Source: Hymenobacter sp. 15J16-1T3B (GTDB lineage: Bacteria > Bacteroidota > Bacteroidia > Cytophagales > Hymenobacteraceae). Taken from it: a DNA stretch of 64,000 nucleotides. Position numbers and translations under genes: made by a program. The notes under the pieces were generated by a model that was given only the letters and a program-made list of their open reading frames with translations, did not search any database and was not told the origin of the DNA. The DNA lies in the NCBI RefSeq assembly GCF_020711235.1, contig NZ_JAJFAV010000005.1:289820-353819 (forward strand). The letters are read 5' to 3'. Shown here in pieces: positions 7,801 to 14,904 of the stretch; the stretch's first letter is position 1, and every line of letters begins with the position of its first letter.

Positions 7801-10530
7801 GTCTGCGTCCGTCGGTGCTGCTTTTGCCCGCCAGTTGTTGCTCGGTACGTCCCGCGTGCCGCAAGCATCCACCCAGGCGTTGTCGAAGTCTTGGCTGTAG
7901 GGCAGCGAAGCGTAGGTCGGCACGGTGTAGGTCACTTGCACCGCGGTGGAGTTGGCCGATTGGCCCGAGCACGTCACCACGGCACGGTAGTAGGTCGTTG
8001 CGGCTACGCCGGCAGCGGTGTAAGTGTCGTTGGTGGCGCCGCTGATGTTGGTGTAGGTCGTGCCGTTGGTCGAGCTCTGCCACTGGTAGCTCAGGCCGCT
8101 TGAGGGCGTGATGCCGGTCAGGCTCAGGGCCACGGCCGTCGGCGAGCAGATGGTCGACACGCTGGCCACGGCCGTGCCCGCTACGGGCGGCGTGGTGCAG
8201 TTGGGCAGCACCGTCAGGCTCAGGTTGTCCAGGCCGATGTCGGTGGTGCCGAAGTCGCTGCGGCCGCGGAAGCGAATGACTGCCGTGGCCGAGGTCGAGG
8301 TAAGCGACAGCACTTGGTTGGTCCAAGTCGAGGCCGTGTTGCGGCGCAGCAGGGCCGGGCCGAAGGTCACGCCCCCGTCGGTCGACAGGTGCACCGTCAG
8401 CGAGTCCGTGCCCGTCGTGTTGATGTAATCAAACGTGAGTTGCTTGGTGCCGGCTTGGCTCAGGTTCACGTACAGATCCAGCGTGCCCACGGTGCCCGAA
8501 GAGGCGTTGTAGGTGTGGAAACGGGCCGAGTTGGTGCCGTTGCTGAACGTCGGGTTGTAAATGCCCGAGCTCGGGCCCGTCCAGCCACCGGCGGCGCCGT
8601 CGTCGTCGCGGCGCCACGAGGCGTCCGCATCTGCCGGCGAGGGGGTCGAGCGCCAGTTGTTGCTCGGTACGTCGCGGGTGCCGCACACGTCTACCCAAGC
8701 GTTGTCAAAACCCTGGGTGTAGGGCAGCGTGGCGTAGGTCGGCGCGGTATAGGTCACTTGCACGGCCGTGGAGTTGGCCGATTGGCCCGAGCACGTCACC
8801 ACGGCGCGGAAATACGTCGTAGTAGCTACCCCAGCAGCAGTATAAGTGTCGTTGGTGGCACCGCTGATGTTGGTGTAGGTCGTGCCGTTGGTCGAGCTCT
8901 GCCACTGGTAGGTCAGCCCCGTCGAAGGCGTGATGCCGGTCAGGCTCAGGGCCACGGCCGTGGGCGAGCAGATGGTCGACACGCTGGCCACGGCCGTGCC
9001 CGCTACGGGCGGCGTGGTGCAGCTCGGCAGCACCGTCAGGCTCAGGTTGTCCAGGCCGATGTCCGTCGAGCCAAAGTCACCCCGAGCGCGGAAACGAATG
9101 ACCGCCGTAGCCGAGCTGGCCGTGGTGGTCAGGGTCAGCGGCGTCCACGTTGCGGCCGTGTTGCGGCGCAGCAGGGCCGGGCCGAAGGTCACGCCCCCGT
9201 CGGTGGAGAGGTGCACCGTCAGCGAGTCGGCGCCGTTGACGTTGATATAATCAAAGGTGAGTTGCTTGGTGCCGGCTTGGCTCAGGTTCACGTACAGGTC
9301 CAGCGTGCCCACGGTGCCCGAAGAGGCGTAACCGCTGTGGAAACGGGCCGAGTTGGTGCCGTTGGTGAACGTCGGGTTGTACACGCCGTAGGTCGGGCTG
9401 GTCCATCCAGCAGCCGCGCCATCGTCGTCGCGGCGCCACGAGGCGTCCGGGTCGGCCGGCGAAGCGGTCATGCGCCAGTTGTTGCTGGGCACGTCGCGGG
9501 TGCTGCAAGCATCCACCCAAGCGTTGTCAAAACCCTGGGTGTAGGGCAGCGTGGCGTAGGTCGGAGCCGAGTAGGTTACCTGCACCGGCGTGGAGTTGGC
9601 CGACTGGCCCGAGCACGTCACCACGGCGCGGTAGTAGGTCGTAGCCGTTACCGACGTGCTGTAGCTCGGGCTGGTAGCGCCGCTGATGTTGGTGTAGGTC
9701 GTGCCGTTGGTCGAGCTCTGCCACTGGTAGCTCAGGCCGGAGCCAGAAGCAGAACCTTGAAGCGAAAACGAAACGGTAGTTGCCGCGCAAATGGCCGTGG
9801 CGCTAGCCGTAGTGGTGCCAGCCGTCGGCGGTGCGGAGCAGGCGCCGTGGGTCAGGCGCAGCGTCGGGCGACGGTTGCCGTAGGTGGTCGTCAGGGCCGT
9901 GGAGCTGGTCAGCGCGGTGCTGTTGGCAGCGCCCAGCCCAAACCCGGTGGCGGCATTCGTGACGAAGTTCACGGCGGCCGAAGCGCTGCCTTGCTTTACC
10001 CAATCGGTCAGGATCAGCAGGTTGCCCCCCGTGTAAGTAAAGGGCTGGTTCAGCGTAACAATAAAATACGAGCCGGCGCCGCCGGTAACCTGCTGCGAAG
10101 AGGAGGTGTACACTTGCGTCGCCGTCGCGCTGATTGCACTCCAGGTCTGGGTCGTGCCGAGCGTGGTGCTCGTCGAATTCTCCAGCCATACAGTGAAGGT
10201 ATTGTTACCGGTCACAGTGCCGGCGTCCGCCTTCAACCACGCCAGTTCCGAAATGACCGACCCCGCCGAAATACCCAGTTCCGCAGCCGTATACAAATAG
10301 GCGTAGCGGGAGTAGTCGAACGAAGAGCCCGCGTCATTGGCGGAGCGGTAGATGGGGCCGTAGAGGTAGCTGCTAGTTGCGGGGGAGGCAACCGGGATGG
10401 TAGTGGAGCCGATGGTGGTCGTCTGGGCCCAGACGCTGACGGACGTCAGCCACAGCAACACGGGCAGCCACCACGAACGCAACCCGCGCCGGGGTGCAGG
10501 CGCAGGCCACATGCGTAGAGATGTTCGCAT
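4861..10530 (-). CDS. Giant modular Ig-like surface protein with four tandem 273-274-residue modules and T9SS sorting domain
   Basis: 1889 residues from the ATG at 10530 (a second ATG at 10512 is possible); signal peptide ends near SVWAQ. After an N-terminal domain of ~200 residues come four near-identical modules starting at cysteines near residues 231, 504, 778 and 1052 and ending near 1325. Each module has an Ig-like part (YQWQSSTNGTTYTNISGA, then YRAVVTCSGQSANST) and a MAM/jelly-roll-like part (DVPSNNWR, DASWRRDDDGAA, TDIGLDN). Then follow fibronectin-like and NDEPC/DVWF modules like those of the neighbouring gene, and a type A sorting domain (VAIFPNP ... LVRKVMVD). It is probably a long stalk-like adhesin on the cell surface. 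The ligand is unknown and I see no enzyme motif. Confidence 0.85.
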   Translation of the reverse strand: MRTSLRMWPAPAPRRGLRSWWLPVLLWLTSVSVWAQTTTIGSTTIPVASPATSSYLYGPIYRSANDAGSSFDYSRYAYLYTAAELGISAGSVISELAWLKADAGTVTGNNTFTVWLENSTSTTLGTTQTWSAISATATQVYTSSSQQVTGGAGSYFIVTLNQPFTYTGGNLLILTDWVKQGSASAAVNFVTNAATGFGLGAANSTALTSSTALTTTYGNRRPTLRLTHGACSAPPTAGTTTASATAICAATTVSFSLQGSASGSGLSYQWQSSTNGTTYTNISGATSPSYSTSVTATTYYRAVVTCSGQSANSTPVQVTYSAPTYATLPYTQGFDNAWVDACSTRDVPSNNWRMTASPADPDASWRRDDDGAAAGWTSPTYGVYNPTFTNGTNSARFHSGYASSGTVGTLDLYVNLSQAGTKQLTFDYINVNGADSLTVHLSTDGGVTFGPALLRRNTAATWTPLTLTTTASSATAVIRFRARGDFGSTDIGLDNLSLTVLPSCTTPPVAGTAVASVSTICSPTAVALSLTGITPSTGLTYQWQSSTNGTTYTNISGATNDTYTAAGVATTTYFRAVVTCSGQSANSTAVQVTYTAPTYATLPYTQGFDNAWVDVCGTRDVPSNNWRSTPSPADADASWRRDDDGAAGGWTGPSSGIYNPTFSNGTNSARFHTYNASSGTVGTLDLYVNLSQAGTKQLTFDYINTTGTDSLTVHLSTDGGVTFGPALLRRNTASTWTNQVLSLTSTSATAVIRFRGRSDFGTTDIGLDNLSLTVLPNCTTPPVAGTAVASVSTICSPTAVALSLTGITPSSGLSYQWQSSTNGTTYTNISGATNDTYTAAGVAATTYYRAVVTCSGQSANSTAVQVTYTVPTYASLPYSQDFDNAWVDACGTRDVPSNNWRAKAAPTDADASWRRDDDGAAGGWTGPTSGIYSPTASQGTNSARFHTYNATSGTVGTLDLYANLSATNSKLLTFDFINTTGTDSLTVHLSTDGGVTFGPALLRLNTAATWSSRSVTITSTSATAVIRFRGRSDFGTTDIGLDNVNLVVLNPCTTPPVAGTAVASVSTICSPTAVALSLTGIPASTGLTYQWQSSTNGTTYTNISGATSPTYTAAGVATTTYFRAVVTCSGQSANSTAVQVTYSVPTYASLPALENFDNTWVDACGTRNVPSNSWRSTPSPTDADASWRRDDDGAAGGWTGPTSGAYSPAASQGINSARFHTYNASSGTVGTLDYYVNLSQAGNKRLTFDFINTTGTDSLTVHLSTDGGVTFGPALLRLNTATAWTNQVLTLTSTSATAVIRFRGRSDFGLTDIGLDNVRVESATGCLSPAGLTVGTTTTTTAVLNWVNSGSGNYTVEYGPIGFALGTGTQVTGITGTTTTLTGLTPGTPYQFYVIQNCGTTTSAAGGPVVFNTQITNDDPTGAIALTVNTACTPTSGTNVGATTTTVSGYLNPGTGTTGCGTAGSPKDVWYKFTTAATGPTSTAVRISVTGTPASQVRAFSATSAAGPFTQIGCSANSSTSVAPNLDLTALAPSTTYYVRVSGYGSTDPQGPFTICVSLLPNCQDPVVPTVASVTSSSASLYWGGVQTSGSTYEIEYGLQGFTLNSGTRITGIAGQTATLNTLASSTDYCFYVRQNCGTVNGFSAWVGPICFTTDPGAATNDEPCSAIAATVSSGGYVTLSGTTLGATTTTLPGITLPACSPALSPKDVWFRVTLPSNVTAINASFSGSAAGMVRLFTAATCSTSFAQVGCQASGGNNQSVGAVNFTGLTGGTTYYMAVSGYGSGDNRGQFTTAIITAQKNQLAGGDVAIFPNPVVGGAELNVQISGAKSGALHCEIINALGQVVQTRTAEVRNGNLQQTLTTTGLAKGLYQVRLRIGSDVLVRKVMVD
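6556..9840 (-). repeat. Four tandem direct repeats of 819-822 bp inside the giant surface protein gene
   Basis: Counted from the same cysteine codon in each module (9840, 9021, 8199, 7377, with the next cysteine at 6555), the spacings are 819, 822, 822 and 822 bases. Long stretches are identical at DNA level between units, for example around the TYQWQSSTNGTTYTNISGA and FGPALLRRNTA segments, so unit number may change by recombination. Confidence 0.9.
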
Positions 10531-10808
10531 GAAAAAGGGGTTAGAGGGTGGTTGATGACGCCTCCCTTCATGCTGGGCATGATAAAGAAGCCCTTAAAGC
10601 TAATCCCAGCAAATGGATATAAAAAAGAAAAACCTGTTGGAACTTTTTTTTGGGATTCATGCAAAACTGGCAAAAGCTGGTAAAATATTTGCTTGATGCA
10701 AGAATGGTTTGACGCTTGGTTTGCATCACTGCTCAGTTTTGTCCTTATCTTACGCAGCAAATCGGTCACCCACCCAGGTCCATCGTTTCCCTTCAACCAC
10801 CTTACTAC

Positions 10809-13121
10809 ATGAAGCACCTCTTACGCGCTTCTCTCCTGCTGCTTACTGCCTGGTGCCTTGCACTCTCCGGCGTGCAGCAGGCGTACGCCTCGCACGCCCA
10901 AGGCGGGCAGCTGACCTACGAGTACATCGGCACGGCGGCCCAACCCAACCGTTACCGCGTGACCTGCCGCTTCTTCCGCGACTGCAGCGGTATCGATGCG
11001 CCGACGCAGCTGACGCTGAACTGCCGGGTGGGTACGCCCACCACGTCGTGCACCGGTAACGACTCGCGCAACTTCACCGCCACGCTCGTGCGCGGGTTGT
11101 TGACCACGGGTACGCCGTACTGCACCAGCGCCGGTAACCCCTGCGGCTCGACCGGCCGCACCAACTACGAAACGGCCAAGTACGAAGCCGTAGTAACGCT
11201 GCCGCCCGCTCCCTCGTGGACGCTGAGCGTAGTGGAAAACGCCCGCCCCACGCTGGCAAACGTGACCGGCACCTCGCAGAACATGTACTTCGAAGCCGTG
11301 CTCAACAACCAGCTGAGCCTGGCTTCGGGCGGGCAGCTGGCCATCAACAATACCTCGCCCCAGTACCTGGACCAGGATATTCCGATACCGTTCGTATGCA
11401 AAGAGCAGCGCACCACGCTGACCTTCTCCACGTTCGAGCCCGACGGTGACTCGCTGGTATACAGCCTGGACCGCGCTCTGGAAGACTGCAACCAGCCCAT
11501 GACCTACAAGGCCATGCCCGGCGGTGGCATTACGGTAATTTCGACCCAACCCCCCTGCGTACTTACGCTGGGTGCCGGCGGCAACTTCTCGCCGACTTTC
11601 CCCATTCCTTCCTACACCGTGGGCGGCTCCTGCCCGGTGCAAGTAGGTACGCCTTCCTTCCTCTTCAACGCTACCACCGGTAGCGTAACCTTCACGCCCT
11701 ACTACTACGACGCCGTCAACCTGGCCAACAACAAATACGTGGTGGTTGGCAAGGTGACCGAGTTCCGCAAAATCAACGGCCGTTACTACCAAGTTGGCTC
11801 GGTACGCCGCGACATGCTGGTTGTAGTTATCGACTGCGGCGGCAACTCCGTACCGAACCCGCCCGTGGCTACCGGCGTGACCCCCGGCAACCCCAACCCC
11901 GTTAACCTGACGGACTCGACCGTAGTTGACGTGTTCACCTGCAACTACTCGCAGGTAAAAGTGCGCTTCACCGACCCCAACGCCGGCCAACAGCTGACCG
12001 TAACGGTTCCGCCCGCAGCGCTGACGCCCCTAGACGACATCATCGTACCGAACGGCTACGTGCTGTCAGGCAACGGCACGAGCACGCCGGTGATGACATT
12101 CTACTTCCAACCCTCGCCGCAACTGGTGGGTACGACGATTCGCATCCCCGTTAAAATCGAAGACAACGCCTGCCCCATCAAAGGCGTGCAGAACCGTATC
12201 ATCGTGGTGCGCGTGAAGCAAGGGCAATTTGCAACGGCTGTGGCTGCCGCTACGGCGCCGGGCCAGAGCAGCACCAACCCGATTATCTGCAACGGCACCT
12301 CGCTCACCATCCGTGGCTCGGTGACCCGTCCTGACTCGGTGCGCAACGGCCTGCAGCAGTACTCCTACCGTTGGGCCGCGGCTCCGGGCCTGCCCGCTGC
12401 GCAGCAGAACAGCCAGTCCATCACCGTCAATCCGACGAGCACCACCCGCTACCGCCTGACCATTGCCCCGACCATCGGCTATTCGCAGGGTTGCGGCGAC
12501 ACGACCTCCATCGTAGTACGCGTGGCTCCGCGGGTGCAGGCTGCTTTCCGCGCCGTCTGGGCTGACTCGGTACAAGCCGTACGCCTCGGCCAGACCCAGC
12601 GCCAGCCGCGCACGTTCAACATCACCAACCTCTCGAGCGTGAACAACGTGCAGACGCTGGTGGGCATCGACTCCGTGAAGTGGACGCTGCAGCGTATCAA
12701 GGATGCCGATGGCAACCCGGTAACGGAAGCTGCCCGCACTATTCACCGCGGCAAAACCGCTCTGGCTCCCGTAAGCCCGCCCGCAGCTGGCGTGTACCAG
12801 CTGACCCTGAGCGTGGCCAACACCACGCCCGGCGTTACCTGCCCTGCTTCGCTGGCCACGCACCTGCTCGTGGTACCGTTCCAGCAAATGCCGAACGTCT
12901 TCACCCCGAACAAGGATGGCCTGAATGACAACTTCGTCGTGCAGCCGGATATGGTTGGCGGCAAGGTGGTAATCTTCAACCGCTGGGGCCGCAAGGTGAA
13001 AGAATACGCCGCCTACAACAACGACTGGGACGGCGACGCCCAGCCGGCCGGCGTGTACTACTACCAGGTTACTGCCCGCGACGGGTCGGTGACCAAAGGC
13101 TGGGTGGAGCTGGTTCGCTAA
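10809..13121 (+). CDS. Secreted protein with gliding-motility-associated (CHU_C, T9SS type B) C-terminus
   Basis: 770 residues from the ATG at 10809, which opens a signal peptide (MKHLLRASLLLLTAWCLALSG ... AYA). The mature start SHAQGGQLTYEYIG and the following RYRVTCRFFRDCSG are typical of large Bacteroidota proteins of this kind, with beta-sandwich repeats in the middle. The last ~85 residues are a CHU_C domain: PNVFTPNKDGLNDNF, VVIFNRWGRKV, DWDGDAQPAGVYYYQV, a T9SS type B sorting signal. No catalytic motif is evident; surface adhesion or matrix function is likely. It is transcribed divergently from the giant Ig-like gene across a 278-base A/T-rich spacer, so the two may be co-controlled. 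Confidence 0.82.
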   Translation: MKHLLRASLLLLTAWCLALSGVQQAYASHAQGGQLTYEYIGTAAQPNRYRVTCRFFRDCSGIDAPTQLTLNCRVGTPTTSCTGNDSRNFTATLVRGLLTTGTPYCTSAGNPCGSTGRTNYETAKYEAVVTLPPAPSWTLSVVENARPTLANVTGTSQNMYFEAVLNNQLSLASGGQLAINNTSPQYLDQDIPIPFVCKEQRTTLTFSTFEPDGDSLVYSLDRALEDCNQPMTYKAMPGGGITVISTQPPCVLTLGAGGNFSPTFPIPSYTVGGSCPVQVGTPSFLFNATTGSVTFTPYYYDAVNLANNKYVVVGKVTEFRKINGRYYQVGSVRRDMLVVVIDCGGNSVPNPPVATGVTPGNPNPVNLTDSTVVDVFTCNYSQVKVRFTDPNAGQQLTVTVPPAALTPLDDIIVPNGYVLSGNGTSTPVMTFYFQPSPQLVGTTIRIPVKIEDNACPIKGVQNRIIVVRVKQGQFATAVAAATAPGQSSTNPIICNGTSLTIRGSVTRPDSVRNGLQQYSYRWAAAPGLPAAQQNSQSITVNPTSTTRYRLTIAPTIGYSQGCGDTTSIVVRVAPRVQAAFRAVWADSVQAVRLGQTQRQPRTFNITNLSSVNNVQTLVGIDSVKWTLQRIKDADGNPVTEAARTIHRGKTALAPVSPPAAGVYQLTLSVANTTPGVTCPASLATHLLVVPFQQMPNVFTPNKDGLNDNFVVQPDMVGGKVVIFNRWGRKVKEYAAYNNDWDGDAQPAGVYYYQVTARDGSVTKGWVELVR

Positions 13122-13143
13122 TCCTCTCTTCGCTCTACAGAAA

Positions 13144-13171
13144 AGGCGCTGCTCCGGCAGCGCCTTTTTTT
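13144..13171 (+). terminator. Intrinsic terminator
   Basis: Arms AGGCGCTGC (13144-13152) and GCAGCGCCT (13157-13165), 4-base loop, followed by a run of seven T. It ends the CHU_C protein gene. Confidence 0.92.
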
Positions 13172-13383
13172 ATGCCCTTGCCCTTCGCCCAACCCTATTT
13201 TCCTGGGCGCAGTAAAGGCCTTGGAAAGCGCTGAAGCTGCGTCAAGAGTTAAAGAATGGCTCCGGTACCACCCGCCGAAATACGCGTAGGTTCGACTGGG
13301 CCCCCTTTTCCAGTGCGGTTTATTCAGGCTATAGCTCAAACCTTTTGGCAGATAATGAGTAATTAAGTGAGTTTAAAAAAAAT

Positions 13384-13399
13384 TTTAGACCAGACTAAA
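13384..13399. promoter_or_regulatory. Putative metal-responsive repressor box upstream of the Nramp gene
   Basis: TTTAGACCAGACTAAA, an imperfect palindrome (6 of 7 bases per arm) lying 32 bases before the ATG of the transporter and just upstream of a promoter-like TTCCTTTG (13406-13413). Its left half is identical to that of the box before the TonB receptor at 14866. The form TTTAGnC-N2-GnCTAAA resembles operators of DtxR/MntR-family metal regulators; the regulator gene is not in the window, so the assignment is inference. Confidence 0.65.
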
Positions 13400-13431
13400 T
13401 TTCTGTTCCTTTGCGGCAACAATCTGATTTG

Positions 13432-14811
13432 ATGCTTCCTACTAATACCTCTCCGGCTGCTGAAGCGGCATTGGCACCTGAAACCGGCCCCGAAACCGGC
13501 TGGCGTCAGCGGCGGCATGCCCCTTCATTAGGCGATGTTTACGCTTCGGTCCGCGTGCCGGGGCAGCAAGCCCCTTTCTGGCGGAAGTTGTTGGCGTTTA
13601 CGGGTCCGGGCCTTATGGTGGCTGTTGGGTACATGGACCCCGGCAACTGGGCTACCGACATTGCCGGCGGGGCCCGCTACGGCTACACGCTGCTGTCGGT
13701 GATTTTGCTCTCGAACTTGTTTGCCATGCTGCTGCAGCACCTAGCCGCCAAGCTCGGCATTGTGACGGGGCGCGACCTGGCGCAAGCCTGTCGTGACCAT
13801 TATTCCAAGCCGGTGGCCATGGTGCTGTGGGTCCTCTGCGAAGTGGCCATTGCCGCCTGCGACCTGGCGGAGGTCATCGGCTCAGCCATTGCGCTGAACC
13901 TGTTGTTTGGTATTCCGCTGGCCGTGGGCGTGCTCCTCACGATTCTGGACGTGCTGGTGGTGCTCTATTTCCAAAACCGCGGCTTTCGCGTCATTGAGTC
14001 GCTGGTAGCAGGGCTTATCGTCATCATCTTCGGCTGTTTCGCCTACGAAATTGTCGTGTCCCGGCCCGACTGGGCGGCCCTAGCGGGCGGATTGGTGCCG
14101 CAACGCGAAGTGGTAACCAACCCGCAGATGCTCTACGTGGCCATCGGCATCTTGGGGGCTACGGTGATGCCTCACAACCTGTACTTGCACTCCAGCATCG
14201 TGCAGACCCGCGCGTTTGACCGCACCGAAACCGGCAAGCGCATGGCGGTTAAATTTGCTACCATCGACTCGACGCTGGCGCTGTTCCTGGCATTCTTCGT
14301 CAACGCGGCTATTCTGGTGTTGGCAGCAGCGGCGTTTCACCGCAGCGGGCACCACGGCGTGGCCGACATCAATCAAGCCTACGAACTGCTCACGCCCGTA
14401 CTCGGCGCCGGCGCTGCCAGCGTGCTGTTTGCAGTGGCGCTGCTGGCCTCGGGCCAAAACTCGACGCTGACGGGCACGCTGGCCGGCCAGATTGTGATGG
14501 AGGGCTTCCTACACCTGAAGCTCAAGCCTTGGGTACGGCGCTTGATTACGCGCCTGATTGCCGTGGTGCCGGCGTTCATCGTCACGCTGATAGCGGGCGA
14601 AAAGGGCACTGGGGAACTGCTGGTGCTCAGCCAGGTGATTCTGTCGCTGCAGCTAAGCTTTGCGGTGGTGCCGCTCGTGCTCTTCACGTCGGACCGCCAG
14701 AAGATGGGCGTGTTCGTGAACCGCCCGTGGGTGAAATACACGGCCTGGGCCGTGTCGGTAGTCATCATCTTGCTAAACGCTCACCTGCTGATCCAAACCT
14801 TCAAGGGCTAA
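13432..14811 (+). CDS. mntH: Nramp-family divalent metal (Mn2+/Fe2+) : proton symporter
   Basis: 459 residues from the ATG at 13432 (an in-frame TTG lies seven codons upstream). An N-terminal cytoplasmic tail of ~50 residues leads into about eleven membrane segments. Family metal-site motifs are intact: DPGN in the first helix (Asp69, Asn72) and the MPHNLYLHS motif in the sixth (Met246, His248), as in bacterial MntH. It would import Mn2+ or Fe2+ across the inner membrane with protons. It is preceded by a DtxR/MntR-like palindrome that also precedes the TonB receptor downstream, so repression at high metal is likely. Mn2+ against Fe2+ preference cannot be read from sequence alone. It is followed by its own terminator. 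Confidence 0.9.
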   Translation: MLPTNTSPAAEAALAPETGPETGWRQRRHAPSLGDVYASVRVPGQQAPFWRKLLAFTGPGLMVAVGYMDPGNWATDIAGGARYGYTLLSVILLSNLFAMLLQHLAAKLGIVTGRDLAQACRDHYSKPVAMVLWVLCEVAIAACDLAEVIGSAIALNLLFGIPLAVGVLLTILDVLVVLYFQNRGFRVIESLVAGLIVIIFGCFAYEIVVSRPDWAALAGGLVPQREVVTNPQMLYVAIGILGATVMPHNLYLHSSIVQTRAFDRTETGKRMAVKFATIDSTLALFLAFFVNAAILVLAAAAFHRSGHHGVADINQAYELLTPVLGAGAASVLFAVALLASGQNSTLTGTLAGQIVMEGFLHLKLKPWVRRLITRLIAVVPAFIVTLIAGEKGTGELLVLSQVILSLQLSFAVVPLVLFTSDRQKMGVFVNRPWVKYTAWAVSVVIILLNAHLLIQTFKG

Positions 14812-14813
14812 TC

Positions 14814-14850
14814 AAAAGCGGAACCGGGCCAGACCTGTTTCCGCTTTTTT
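14814..14850 (+). terminator. Intrinsic terminator after the Nramp gene
   Basis: Arms AAAAGCGGAA (14814-14823) and TTCCGCTTTT (14839-14848) followed by a T run. It separates mntH from the TonB receptor, so each gene needs its own promoter and operator. Confidence 0.9.
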
Positions 14851-14864
14851 GCGCACAATTCAAG

Positions 14865-14882
14865 ATTTAGACTCGTCTAAAT
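14865..14882. promoter_or_regulatory. Perfect palindromic repressor box upstream of the TonB-dependent receptor
   Basis: ATTTAGACTCGTCTAAAT, a perfect palindrome with 8-base arms around two central bases, 22 bases before the receptor ATG. It is the better-formed partner of the box at 13384. Two such boxes before neighbouring metal-uptake genes support a shared DtxR/MntR-type regulator. Confidence 0.75.
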
Positions 14883-14904
14883 AAAAATAAAAGCCTCAGC
14901 TAAA

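Noticed and set aside
6556..9840. The regular 822-base spacing as a CRISPR array or mobile-element array
   Set aside because: The repeats are in frame in one long gene and encode Ig-like modules; there are no short repeats with unique spacers.
13118..13339. A 73-residue minus-strand frame between the CHU_C gene and mntH
   Set aside because: Runs across the terminator of the CHU_C gene and shows no protein-like pattern.
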